Below, piece after piece: positions 26,293 to 34,847 of a stretch of DNA of 61,902 nucleotides. The notes beneath the pieces are model-generated. The model was given only the letters and a program-made list of their open reading frames with translations, was not told the DNA's origin and did not search any database. Where the stretch lies: the IMG/VR virus record IMGVR_UViG_3300048597_000042, positions 1-61,902 of that record. One strand, given 5' to 3'. Positions within the stretch are counted from its first letter, which is position 1. Each line of letters starts with the position of its first letter. The DNA is from a virus. The translations under genes were made by a program, and so were the position numbers.

Positions 26293-26423
26293 ACTCTTGC
26301 AGTGCAAAAACCTAAAAAGAACATCATCACTAAACACAAAGTTATGCGCCAGCCTATACAAACAGCGCAGTCTGTACCTATAGTAAAGAAGTTATACGCT
26401 AAAACTCCGATTTTATTTAGCAT
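26289..26423 (-). CDS. Small hydrophobic protein coupled to glycosyltransferase, 44 aa
   Basis: The frame begins 2 bases after the stop of the 541-residue fibre gene and ends in an ATGA overlap with the glycosyltransferase start. It encodes one probable transmembrane helix (ITLCLVMMFFLGFC) after a Cys-containing N-terminal part. Perfect packing between two genes argues for translation. It could anchor the glycosyltransferase at the membrane, which is inference. Confidence 0.6.
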   Translation of the reverse strand: MLNKIGVLAYNFFTIGTDCAVCIGWRITLCLVMMFFLGFCTARV

Positions 26424-26425
26424 AA

Positions 26426-28051
26426 TTAAGGTGTCACAGTACCAGTTAATGTCACAGAGTTGTTTGCTGGATCGGCGTCGCCAGCACCCCACACTAAATC
26501 CTGCACACTAAACGATTGCGACCAAGGGTCTGTGTCAATACTTCGGCCCACGACTGGCATACGTATAAACACTTGTCCACCGGGCGGAATTGGCAAGAGA
26601 GTGTAAACGCCGGCAAAATCGCCGTAAGGAACAGAGACTGTAGCGCCCGTCCAACTGTACGTAACAAAGACTACCGGGCTTACGTCCGGATGTGGGTCTA
26701 AATACGGTATCGGTGCTACTGCGGATATTTGCGGTTGTGTAGCTGTGTTGTTGCCAAAGTTTGTAACTACGAAGTTAAATTCGCTTACATCAGTAGCAGC
26801 AATAGCTGCCGGATAGCTTAAAGTAACTATTGCCAAATCCAAGTAATTCACGCCAACAAACACGGTCGCGGATGCTGTGCGGTTTCCCGTAACTGTGTAT
26901 ATGTCTGGAGGCGTCGCAGTGACTACGTTATCGAAACTACCTAAAGCGCTAGAGCCGAAAGTCGTAGTGATCTGCACGGACCCGCCCGATGGGATATCAA
27001 CAAAAAACCCTCTCGAAAGCTGGTTCCTGTTGACCGTAGCAGGGCCAGATGCGCCGCCAGAGTATACTACTGGGAAAGGGCCAAACCCAACAAACGATGC
27101 CGGTATTACATCCGTAACTAAACAGTCGGTTAGTAAATCAGGCCCGCTGTTTCCTATAGTTATAGTATACGTAATCGCTTGGCCTTGAATGACCACTGGC
27201 GTATTAGCGACCTTAGTTACAGTCAGCGCAACTTCAGGAGTGCAGTCAGCAGTGCAGATATACTGCGCTACTGCATCCATGTCTACGTAGGTTAGACAGT
27301 TATCGGGGTCTAAAGCAACTAAACGTAAAGGCAGCGGATCGCGCGTTTGCTGTATATTAGCACCTAAACCACACGCAGTAAGCTCAGAACTTAGGTTAAC
27401 GTAAAGCCCGTCCGGCCTAGCTTCAACTAAGTTGCCTTCATAGCCTGATATTTTAACAGCCGATAACAGATACCGCACAACACTTGGCGGTGATGGATCA
27501 GCAACTGTATGGTCTATAGTAGTTGAATCAGAGGCATTTATTATGCCGGCGTTCGTTATTCTCCAAGTCACCCCATTGAGCTGGTTGACTTGTATGCCCG
27601 GACCGGCGACTAGCCCAAAAGGCGGGGGCTGTAAGCACTCACACAATTTACGCAAACCTTCAGCTAGGACTTCATTTGCCCACTCGTGGGTCATGCTAAA
27701 CTGCCACCAAAAGCAGTGCATGTTTCCGTGCGTGCCTTCAAACCGCAGTCTATACCTACCTGACTTACCTAAAACTAATTCATTTTTATCGGATGTAAGC
27801 CGCAAGCTACCATCGAGCGGTTTGTAGGCTTCAAAATTATCGCCCGAGCTTTCGCCGACAAGATGCAGAACTTCTATGAACTCGTCTGTGTCAAGCCCAA
27901 ACGCGATTATTTTAACCGGCTCTCTGTCTACTGCTATGTTTGCAGAAAACTCAGAGGTTGAGTTTGGCGAAAACGCCATAGCAAACGGCTGGCGTTCTGC
28001 GCCAGCCGCATACACAGTAGATGTAGGGAACGTAGACTTAGGGTTAGCCAT
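26426..28051 (-). CDS. Fibre-like protein with DUF11-type repeats, 541 aa
   Basis: Residues 1-170 form a domain also found in the 852-residue neighbour (VDREPVKI-AFGL, LTSDKNELVLGKSGRYRLRF, FWWQFSMTHEW, GPGIQVNQLNGVTWRITNAG). Then come two Ig-like repeats of DUF11 type: EVALTVTKVANTPVVIQGQAI with ITIGNSGPD, and LDLAIVTLSYPAAIAATDV with FVVTNFGNN. DUF11 repeats are usually found in bacterial surface proteins, so this is probably a long adhesin-like fibre or capsid protrusion. It is the paralogue of the next upstream gene. Confidence 0.8.
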   Translation of the reverse strand: MANPKSTFPTSTVYAAGAERQPFAMAFSPNSTSEFSANIAVDREPVKIIAFGLDTDEFIEVLHLVGESSGDNFEAYKPLDGSLRLTSDKNELVLGKSGRYRLRFEGTHGNMHCFWWQFSMTHEWANEVLAEGLRKLCECLQPPPFGLVAGPGIQVNQLNGVTWRITNAGIINASDSTTIDHTVADPSPPSVVRYLLSAVKISGYEGNLVEARPDGLYVNLSSELTACGLGANIQQTRDPLPLRLVALDPDNCLTYVDMDAVAQYICTADCTPEVALTVTKVANTPVVIQGQAITYTITIGNSGPDLLTDCLVTDVIPASFVGFGPFPVVYSGGASGPATVNRNQLSRGFFVDIPSGGSVQITTTFGSSALGSFDNVVTATPPDIYTVTGNRTASATVFVGVNYLDLAIVTLSYPAAIAATDVSEFNFVVTNFGNNTATQPQISAVAPIPYLDPHPDVSPVVFVTYSWTGATVSVPYGDFAGVYTLLPIPPGGQVFIRMPVVGRSIDTDPWSQSFSVQDLVWGAGDADPANNSVTLTGTVTP

Positions 28052-28060
28052 TGTGCTACC

Positions 28061-30619
28061 TTAGCAAGCCGCTTGAAGTATAGACCAGTTAAACGCTATT
28101 TGCTGAGGCGTTTTGCTGTTGGATATGTACTGTCCTGAAGCATCAACGCATCCACCGGTAACGGTTAGGTCTACGTCTATTAGTTCTGGAGGTTCTGGAT
28201 TACACGAACTTGCTTGCATAATTACAGTTACTCGCAAAGAGTTTATATTTGCAGTCCAGAAATCTACACCTCCAACACCGGGGTTAACGCCCGGAGGAAG
28301 CGGACTTCCGTCACCTCTAGCAAACGAAACACTTTGCAAAGTAAACCTTCCAGCGATATTAAACACCGGGGCCGGTATTGGATCTAAACGCAAACGGCAA
28401 GCCTGAGTTGGGGTGTTTGAAGTTATAGTTCCAACAAGCGTGACTTGACCACCTACAGGTATCGGGAACGCAGAATATTGTGGCGTTGCCTGTGTAGATT
28501 GGAAATTGCAACAATTTGGGTTTCCTACTACGCCAGTTACAGCAGGAAAGGTTAAGTTTGTTGGAAACTCCCGCGTGGAGTTTGCTATAGGAACTCCAAG
28601 ATTGTTGACGCACAAAGCTCTTACAAGCCAGTCTACGCTAACCGAGCTTTCGGTCAAAGCCGTAGCTAAGAAGGTGTACGTTGTAGTAAACTGAGTTATG
28701 TTGTTTACAAAGAAATCTATTTCCGTAGCTGTAGTATCCAGCACAGGAACTGTATCAGTTACGCTTGATATAGCCCAGCCAGCGGGTACAGCAGGCGACC
28801 CTAATGGGAATGTTCTAGTTCTGTTGTTTACGTTATTGCTGCCGAACACAGTAACAGCAAGCGTGAACGTGCTGCCGACTATAACTGGAGCCGTGGGTGG
28901 GGTAAGCACAAACTGAACGTTTATGCCGCAGTCAGCAGGTGGGGGTGGCTCACCATCGCAGTTTAACGTTACTGCTGGGAAAACTACAGGCGCGCTACCA
29001 TCTACAAACGAATCAGGCAGTTGGTTTACGAAGCTGTTAAAACACGCTCCTTGGACTGTAAGCGTCCTAGTGGCACCCGGATCGCAACTATTTGCTTTAA
29101 GGTTTATAGTGCTAGTTATGCTAGTAAGCCCGGCAGCGTTGTGGTTTATGCCAGTGCTTAACGTTTGCCCCGGTGCGGTAGAAGACAAGCTATCTACAAC
29201 CCAGCCGGTACCAGCAACGAGCGCGTTTAAAGCGGCTGTATCGACTACAAACAGACGCCCGTGGCAAGCGCTGTCAGCACGCGCTACAGATACCACTTCT
29301 ATAGTAGCTGTTTGGCCTACACTTACCGGCGCTGCTGGAAAACTAGTTGTAACAGCTATGTTCAGCCCACAGCATCCACCGGGCGGCGGAGGGAGGACAA
29401 CAGCGCAGTCTTCTGTAATAGCCGGTAGAGTAACGTTGATCGGATACACTACTCCCGATCCTTCGATAGTCTGACCGAACGCGTTCCTACAGTTACCGTC
29501 TAACGTCATAGACAGTACGCGCCCTGAAGGGTTGCAGGCTTCTGCGCTAAATATAAGGTCTAGAGTCCACGACGTGACGTTTGAAGTAAAGAAGTCTGTG
29601 TTAGTGAACGGGTTGACCCCACTAAACACAGAGTCTAAAAACCGCCAGCCGTTTACAGTCCCGAGTATGTTTGCTACGCTGACACCGTTCGTGAACGCGC
29701 GGCAAGCCGCTAAGTTGCTTCCAGTAGCGGTTATCCTAAGAGTTATCGTATCGCCAAGACCATATGGCCCTGACCCTATAACGCTGTGCGTGAACTGTAG
29801 ATTGCAGCAGTTAGATGGCGGCGGAGTTTCTTCGCAGTCAAACTCGCACATATAGTTTGCAAACGAACGTGCACGAACCCAGCGCAAGCAGTTGTTGCTA
29901 TCTAAGACTACGAACTTTAACTGGGAAACCGGCGCGCTGGCTGGCTGAACTAAAGCTCCGAGATTACACGGCGCGTTGGGGTCTGATATCGCGGCATAAA
30001 GCCCGTCATCACGAGCAAATAGCTCATTACCGGGGTCTTCTGACAGTTTAACGTGCGAATTAAGTACGCCATCTGTGATTTCATGTGCTACTGTCGGAGA
30101 CTCAAAAACTCCAAAAAGCCCGGCGTTAGAAACGCGCCAACTACCGCTACCTAGATTCTGGATTGTTATGCCGGGGCCGGCGACTATTTGAACATCTTGT
30201 GGGCTAACGCAAGTGCATAAGAACCGCAGCGCTTCTGCGATTTCATCATACCACTCATGCGTCATACTAAACGGCCACCAGAATGCTTTTACTGGGCCTT
30301 CTATGTCTGACGCCGCTAGCCTGTAGCGGCCTGATCTATGCAGAACTACTTCATTGCGCTCAGAAGTAAGCGCTATTTCTTCTCCGTTAGGTCTGTACTC
30401 TTCCGATATTTCAGAACTTCCAACATCGGCTACTTGAAGTACGGTTAATCGAGAGTCTCCTGTAAGGCCGAACGCCGCTATTTTTACAGGCTCTCGATCG
30501 ACTACGATAACAGGCGAGCTGTCTTGTACAGTAGGCGAAAACGCCGCGCTAGACAAAAGCACCGTAGACTGGCCGGAAGCCAGCGTTGGAGTAGGGCTTT
30601 TAGATATTGGGTTTGCCAT
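28061..30619 (-). CDS. Large fibre-like protein with four Ig/DUF11-like repeats, 852 aa
   Basis: The N-terminal 180 residues match the first domain of the 541-residue protein downstream (VDREPVKIAAFGL, SGRYRLA, FWWPFSMTHEW, GPGITIQNLGSGSWRVSNAG). The rest holds four repeats of about 120-140 residues, each opening with a Cys pair or Cys (CCNLQF, CCGLNI, DCGINV, CCNFQS), a G/Q-rich turn and strands, with conserved later Cys that could form disulphides. It is probably a multi-domain receptor-binding or surface fibre. The Cys content is unusual for a protein assembled in the cytoplasm. Confidence 0.78.
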   Translation of the reverse strand: MANPISKSPTPTLASGQSTVLLSSAAFSPTVQDSSPVIVVDREPVKIAAFGLTGDSRLTVLQVADVGSSEISEEYRPNGEEIALTSERNEVVLHRSGRYRLAASDIEGPVKAFWWPFSMTHEWYDEIAEALRFLCTCVSPQDVQIVAGPGITIQNLGSGSWRVSNAGLFGVFESPTVAHEITDGVLNSHVKLSEDPGNELFARDDGLYAAISDPNAPCNLGALVQPASAPVSQLKFVVLDSNNCLRWVRARSFANYMCEFDCEETPPPSNCCNLQFTHSVIGSGPYGLGDTITLRITATGSNLAACRAFTNGVSVANILGTVNGWRFLDSVFSGVNPFTNTDFFTSNVTSWTLDLIFSAEACNPSGRVLSMTLDGNCRNAFGQTIEGSGVVYPINVTLPAITEDCAVVLPPPPGGCCGLNIAVTTSFPAAPVSVGQTATIEVVSVARADSACHGRLFVVDTAALNALVAGTGWVVDSLSSTAPGQTLSTGINHNAAGLTSITSTINLKANSCDPGATRTLTVQGACFNSFVNQLPDSFVDGSAPVVFPAVTLNCDGEPPPPADCGINVQFVLTPPTAPVIVGSTFTLAVTVFGSNNVNNRTRTFPLGSPAVPAGWAISSVTDTVPVLDTTATEIDFFVNNITQFTTTYTFLATALTESSVSVDWLVRALCVNNLGVPIANSTREFPTNLTFPAVTGVVGNPNCCNFQSTQATPQYSAFPIPVGGQVTLVGTITSNTPTQACRLRLDPIPAPVFNIAGRFTLQSVSFARGDGSPLPPGVNPGVGGVDFWTANINSLRVTVIMQASSCNPEPPELIDVDLTVTGGCVDASGQYISNSKTPQQIAFNWSILQAAC

Positions 30620-30621
30620 AA

Positions 30622-30903
30622 TTACGCCGTAAAGATCGCGTTGTGGAGGCTAGTTTTGATCTGAGTAAACAAAGCCCACCTAGCATTATCTTTAGGCACC
30701 GGCAGTGCGTCAGTAGGGTCGCGCCAATACAGCGTCTTACGGTTAAAATTGCCTACTCCTTGCAGTGTATACCCTACAAATCGCTGGCCAAATCTAACAA
30801 CAAATCGCTGTTCTACGGGCTTTAGCTCGACTACCGTACCGGGTCCATACGCCACGTCATGGACACTATCGCCTAAAACTAGAGTGCTATTGTCAAATTG
30901 CAT
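30622..30903 (-). CDS. Small KOW/SH3-like phage protein, 93 aa
   Basis: The sequence GDSVHDVAYGPGTVVELKPVEQRFVVRFGQ is a KOW/SH3-like barrel pattern that occurs in a family of small phage proteins next to portals. It lies two bases from the 852-residue fibre gene and three bases downstream of the portal stop. A structural or assembly role is likely; function not established. Confidence 0.7.
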   Translation of the reverse strand: MQFDNSTLVLGDSVHDVAYGPGTVVELKPVEQRFVVRFGQRFVGYTLQGVGNFNRKTLYWRDPTDALPVPKDNARWALFTQIKTSLHNAIFTA

Positions 30904-30906
30904 GTG

Positions 30907-32898
30907 TCAAGCTCCCGTGGGCACGTTGACGGGTGTCGGAGCCGGAGGGTTAGTAGACGGCGGCTGGCTCTGCGGGGGTAATGATACAGGATTTGAAGCG
31001 CCTCTGTCGAGGCCGTTGACCACGCCGACTCTGCCAAGCGCCGATTGCAGATCGTTGATACGTTGAGGGTCTGGTATAATGTCGTCTACTGGCAAGCCTG
31101 TAGTTTTAAGTATCTCACGCAGGAGTGTTTTAATACTATCTGCATCAAGAACTCCTGCCTGAACGTAGGGCGTCAGCAAGTTTAGTATTTCTATTGTTCT
31201 AGTTTGAGCTAGTTCACGCTGCAATAAACCCGACGCGCCGCGCGCTACTATTTGCGCGTCAGCTTTTATGTCTTCTTCCTCGCCTACAGTCATGTTTAAA
31301 ACATAGTACGACTGTATCATCGGCTCGATGATGTCACGGTCAATGTTTAGAAGTACTTGCTTTATGCCCTTAGCGGCGTTGCCCATAAGCATAGACAACC
31401 CGCCGAGTGTACGGCCTGCGCCTGCTACTTGTGGGCTACCTAGTACATACGCCGGAACTTGGCTAAAGTCGTCCGCCAATTTCATGTAATAAGCAAAGGC
31501 TTCGAGTAACTGAGCTGCAACGTTGGGCACTAGCTTAAACTTAAGCGCCTCACCGTTCTGCCCTGAATAGTCTGGCTTAACGCTGTATATCCGAAAAGGT
31601 TCGACTTCTGTAGGATTTTCTCCTGCCTCAAACCGCTCTACTACTGCTTCTGCAATCGGACCTGCTGAATACGCAAAGTTACGTAAGGCAGCGCGCATAG
31701 ACGCGTTGGCCATGCGCTCAATATCGCGAACTAAATCTACAGTACCGTTACCGGCAAATGTGCCGGGTATCTTACTGAACGATGTACCATACACCGGCCT
31801 AACTAGTAGCGGGTGCGTGTTCAACACTGCACGTATGCATACGTCGTCTATAACCCATACTTCGCTTTCGTAATGCTGCTGAACATCTGGAATGATAACG
31901 CCGTTGTCAGCCAGTAATTCTCCCGGCACAAGACCATTCATTACAAGAACTTCAACTAAGTTGCCGCTAAAAAGCGTTTCTTCTTTCTCTTCAAGGTCGT
32001 CTCGACTGCTGTCTCCGTTAGCTTCTAACGAAAACCCGTGTCTATAACTATCGAGGACGTTTCTGATTGCTTCTTCATTGAAACCGGGGAGGCCGATACA
32101 ATTGTGCAACTGTGCGTGCCCCATCCGTGCCCGATGTATGAAATATTCACCATCCTGCGGATTTGTGGAGTCGGGGGACCAGAAACAGTCGAATGGAGAA
32201 ATTGCTTTGACACTCCATACGGGCTGTTGGGAAACTCTATACTTATCTCCGTCCCACCGTCCCACGGGCTTGGATGTAATGACAGGCGCGCGGAGTACCG
32301 AAAAGGGAAAGACAGTGAGGTTGTGTATGAACGCAGCAAACTCATTCCTCCAGCCGCCTTCAATAAGTTGGTCTTCGATATGCTTTTCCATACCAGAAGC
32401 CGCGCGCTCTGCCTGAGCTTGAGCGTACTTTAGCGTAGCGGTTTTAAGCTCTTTAGCTTTGTCTATTAGCATAGACATGTCTTGCATGTCGCCCATTGCG
32501 GCAAGCTCATCTTCAAGCATGTCTACTACTTGTTCTTTCATCCACTCAGGCAGCTCCGGAATCGGAGTAGTTTTGAGAGTGAACGGTTTATCTATAGAAC
32601 TCAGCAGGATATCAGTGATCCACGATTCCGCGCCTTTGCTTTTGAGGTCGCAGATTCCAACGTATATGTCTATCCCTTTGTGCAAGTCCAGCTCTTCTTG
32701 CGTATACTCCCGCTTTTTAGCGCGAAGGCATGCTTCGAGTCTACGCCCTAGCCCTATTTCAGTCCTGTGCTGCTCGGCTATATTAAACTTCTGCCGTACA
32801 TAACGTCCTAAAGCCTGCTCTATAGCAAGCTGAGATATGTGAGCATCATACGCCGAGAAGGCGTCATTCGACTCAGGGGTTTCGGACGTTTGCACCAT
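30907..32898 (-). CDS. Portal protein (head-tail connector), 663 aa
   Basis: Long helical protein with the N-terminal charged helix, a strand-rich wing/clip section and a C-terminal helical barrel region (LSMLMGNAAKGIKQVLLNIDRDIIEPMIQSYY), followed by a Pro/Gln/Ser tail (NPVSLPPQSQPPST). The length fits podovirus-type portals, including an extended barrel. Position between lysis genes and fibres, with terminase upstream, supports the call. Its first codons overlap the o-spanin gene by 26 bases. Confidence 0.85.
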   Translation of the reverse strand: MVQTSETPESNDAFSAYDAHISQLAIEQALGRYVRQKFNIAEQHRTEIGLGRRLEACLRAKKREYTQEELDLHKGIDIYVGICDLKSKGAESWITDILLSSIDKPFTLKTTPIPELPEWMKEQVVDMLEDELAAMGDMQDMSMLIDKAKELKTATLKYAQAQAERAASGMEKHIEDQLIEGGWRNEFAAFIHNLTVFPFSVLRAPVITSKPVGRWDGDKYRVSQQPVWSVKAISPFDCFWSPDSTNPQDGEYFIHRARMGHAQLHNCIGLPGFNEEAIRNVLDSYRHGFSLEANGDSSRDDLEEKEETLFSGNLVEVLVMNGLVPGELLADNGVIIPDVQQHYESEVWVIDDVCIRAVLNTHPLLVRPVYGTSFSKIPGTFAGNGTVDLVRDIERMANASMRAALRNFAYSAGPIAEAVVERFEAGENPTEVEPFRIYSVKPDYSGQNGEALKFKLVPNVAAQLLEAFAYYMKLADDFSQVPAYVLGSPQVAGAGRTLGGLSMLMGNAAKGIKQVLLNIDRDIIEPMIQSYYVLNMTVGEEEDIKADAQIVARGASGLLQRELAQTRTIEILNLLTPYVQAGVLDADSIKTLLREILKTTGLPVDDIIPDPQRINDLQSALGRVGVVNGLDRGASNPVSLPPQSQPPSTNPPAPTPVNVPTGA

Positions 32899-33148
32899 TT
32901 GCCTTTCTCTCTAAATCTTCTAAAGCGATTATGCAACTACGGTACGCCCCAGCGGCGTAGATGTAAAACATTATAGCTTCTTCGTCAGTCTTTGATCTGC
33001 TGACCGGAGGAAACGGCAACACTGGGTTGGCCACAACTGTCGGACAAGTTTTCTCCTCGGGCAATTCGTTCCGCTTGTTCCAGTATGCACAACTCGTCAG
33101 CATCAAGCTGGCGAGGCTCACGACTGATACCGCTGCTAATTTTCGCAT
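32873..33148 (-). CDS. o-spanin (Rz1-like lipoprotein)
   Basis: The start at 33148 (MRKLAAVSVV) gives a short lipoprotein signal ending in the lipobox LTSC, with Cys20 as the lipidation site, then a proline-containing periplasmic part (ANPVLPFPPV). It begins inside the i-spanin gene in another frame, the classic embedded Rz/Rz1 layout. It would sit in the outer membrane and join the i-spanin to fuse the membranes at lysis, which implies a Gram-negative host. Confidence 0.88.
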   Translation of the reverse strand: MRKLAAVSVVSLASLMLTSCAYWNKRNELPEEKTCPTVVANPVLPFPPVSRSKTDEEAIMFYIYAAGAYRSCIIALEDLERKANGANVRNP

Positions 33149-33428
33149 TCTGCACCGCCTGTTGTAAGACTCCAAACTGGGTAGCGTATTGCCTGTCGGA
33201 CTGCGCGTTGTTCTGAAGTATCCTATCTAGACTTTGTGATTTTTCAGACTCTAGCGTAGCTTTAAAGTTAGTAAACTCTATATCTTTTTTAAGCAGTCTT
33301 GCTTCGTACCTAATGTCTTGTATAGTCCAAGCACCAACAGCTCCTGCTAGAATTCCGACAGCAGCTAGGCCAGCGCAAAGTTTCTTCATCAGACCAGCAG
33401 TAGGTACTTTTGCGACTGTTGTTATCAC
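32985..33428 (-). CDS. i-spanin (Rz-like)
   Basis: An N-terminal membrane anchor (LCAGLAAVGILAGAVGAW, about residues 18-35) is followed by a coiled-coil region (EARLLKKDIEFTNFKATLESEK) typical of inner-membrane spanins. The last 55 codons overlap the o-spanin gene in another frame. It follows the endolysin by one base in the lysis cassette. Confidence 0.88.
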   Translation of the reverse strand: MITTVAKVPTAGLMKKLCAGLAAVGILAGAVGAWTIQDIRYEARLLKKDIEFTNFKATLESEKSQSLDRILQNNAQSDRQYATQFGVLQQAVQNAKISSGISREPRQLDADELCILEQAERIARGENLSDSCGQPSVAVSSGQQIKD

Positions 33429-33429
33429 G

Positions 33430-34143
33430 TTATACTCCCTTCTCTTTGTAGACTCTGAACCTGCCCCATGCAGCTAACGCAATGCCGGCAAGTGTCAAAA
33501 GCACAAAAACGGTTTGTATAAGTTCGCTCTTGTCCGCCAGAGGCGCCATCTGCGTTGCCATGGTGCTGGCTTCTGCGCCGAGAACGCCTACTGTAGTGAC
33601 CGCCAAGCCCGCATTAGTGGCAGACCTCACAGGGTAGCGGGGGTCTTGCTGCGGCGCGTCTCCAGACGGCTGTGGGGAGCCCATGGAGAGGAGCATGCCC
33701 TGCTCGAAGAGTCCTCGCTCTTTTGCGCGGCGAGCGACGAGACCCGGCGCGACTTCCATTTTCTTAGTGACAGGATTCCTGACATGTACCCAGCGGGTAA
33801 ACTGCTCAGCCGCTCCAACTAAATTACCAGCATTCAGTTTCTTCAATAGCGTAGAGGTAGTAAACTGCCCGCAGCCGAAATTGAACACGAAGCTAACCAG
33901 AGCATCGAATATTTGCTGGTTTATCTTTACGGTGACTTTATCGTTAACGCACTGTTCGCAGACTATTATGTCTCGGGACAGCAAGTTATCGGCCTGCTCT
34001 TGGTCTATCCGCATACCTTTCTTGGCGGTGCGAGTATGGCCGTACCCTATAGTCCATTTACCGCCCGGACACACGTACGCCGAGAGTCGCAACCCCTCGG
34101 CGTTTTTTATCATGTTACGAGCTATTTCGCTTGTTCTGTGCAT
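33430..34143 (-). CDS. GH24 endolysin with C-terminal transmembrane segment
   Basis: The first 150 residues are a T4/P1-type lysozyme: Glu16 in NAEGLRLSAY, Cys25 eight residues later and Thr31 in GKWTIGYGHT form the E-8-(D/C)-5-T catalytic spacing. It hydrolyses the glycan strands of peptidoglycan. After a Pro/Gly linker (SPQPSGDAPQQDP) and a second weakly hydrophobic stretch (residues about 175-190), there is a strong transmembrane helix (VFVLLTLAGIALAAWG) and a basic end. The C-terminal anchor is unusual for an endolysin and could also give holin-like activity. The start overlaps the end of the holin-like gene. Confidence 0.88.
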   Translation of the reverse strand: MHRTSEIARNMIKNAEGLRLSAYVCPGGKWTIGYGHTRTAKKGMRIDQEQADNLLSRDIIVCEQCVNDKVTVKINQQIFDALVSFVFNFGCGQFTTSTLLKKLNAGNLVGAAEQFTRWVHVRNPVTKKMEVAPGLVARRAKERGLFEQGMLLSMGSPQPSGDAPQQDPRYPVRSATNAGLAVTTVGVLGAEASTMATQMAPLADKSELIQTVFVLLTLAGIALAAWGRFRVYKEKGV

Positions 34144-34411
34144 GGCTTATCCCGTGGCTGCTGAGAACGCCTTCTAGGTTATTTACTAAACACTCAAGCT
34201 CGTTTATGTAGTCTTCCCGTTCTTTCAGCTTTTTGACAAGTTCGTCTCTAAGCATTGTGTTAACAGTGAGTGTAGTGCGTATCTCGTTGACTACTTGAAA
34301 CACAAACTTATACGTAATGTACAGTAGTCCAAGAGTGACTATCAGTAATGTCGTATTCAGTGGAGCCCGTGCTAAAAACTCCAGCCACTCAGCGATGTCG
34401 TTCGGTTCCAT
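34115..34411 (-). CDS. Holin-like membrane protein, 98 aa
   Basis: One transmembrane helix (LLIVTLGLLYITYKFVFQVV, residues about 22-41) with an N-terminal amphipathic segment and a long charged coiled-coil C-terminal half. Its place just before the endolysin suggests a holin or lysis regulator. No Shine-Dalgarno is visible before the ATG, and no alternative in-frame start exists before a stop. The upstream bases belong to a strong inverted repeat. Confidence 0.68.
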   Translation of the reverse strand: MEPNDIAEWLEFLARAPLNTTLLIVTLGLLYITYKFVFQVVNEIRTTLTVNTMLRDELVKKLKEREDYINELECLVNNLEGVLSSHGISHAQNKRNSS

Positions 34412-34573
34412 AGCGGGCTTGACGGCTGTCGTGGCGTAAGTATACTAACAACGGGGCTGCACGGCTACCACGGCTTGAGGACCTTTCCCCCCGTTCTCAG
34501 CCGGCCCGCAGGTGTTCAAGGCGCTAAGCCTATCAGGGCGGACACAAGAGTAGCGCCGGACGCGTAACCGGCA
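34412..34573 (-). ncRNA. Candidate structured leader or small RNA upstream of the lysis genes
   Basis: The 162-base gap is much richer in GC than its neighbours. Perfect or near-perfect inverted repeats nest inside it: GCGGGC/GCCCGC (34413-34418 with 34504-34509) stacked on CGGCTG/CAGCCG (34423-34428 with 34498-34503), enclosing AACGGGG/CCCCGTT (34450-34456 with 34489-34495). A separate hairpin GGCGCTA/TAGCGCC (34520-34526 with 34551-34557) and a competing GCCGG/CCGGC hairpin (34555-34559 with 34568-34572) follow. On the minus strand it would be the leader of the holin-like gene. No RNA family is recognised and the strand is inferred from the operon. Confidence 0.45.
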
Positions 34574-34807
34574 TTATTCGGCGTTTCTTTTCACGTCCGA
34601 TATGTCGTCTGCTATCACTTTAAGCACGCCCATATGGCCGAACGTGTAGCAGTCCCCAAGCACGTACGTAGTGAACCCTCCCACGTCCTCGACGATTAAC
34701 AGCACGCTTTCTGGTGCTCTTTCTCCTACATGCTCGCGCATTATATCCGTAACTTCTTCCGTAAAATCGCGTACTTTTGGATTCTTAAACTTGACGACGT
34801 TAGTCAC
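34574..34807 (-). CDS. Hypothetical protein, 77 aa
   Basis: The product has a helical N-terminus (KVRDFTEEVTDIMREHVG) and a strand-rich second half (SVLLIVEDVGGFTTYVLGD). It sits alone between TerL and the GC-rich leader. Likely a small soluble regulator or unknown late protein. Confidence 0.65.
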   Translation of the reverse strand: MTNVVKFKNPKVRDFTEEVTDIMREHVGERAPESVLLIVEDVGGFTTYVLGDCYTFGHMGVLKVIADDISDVKRNAE

Positions 34808-34847
34808 TACGAGCCCTCATTTGTGTATGCGAAGTGGTTGAAGCATA

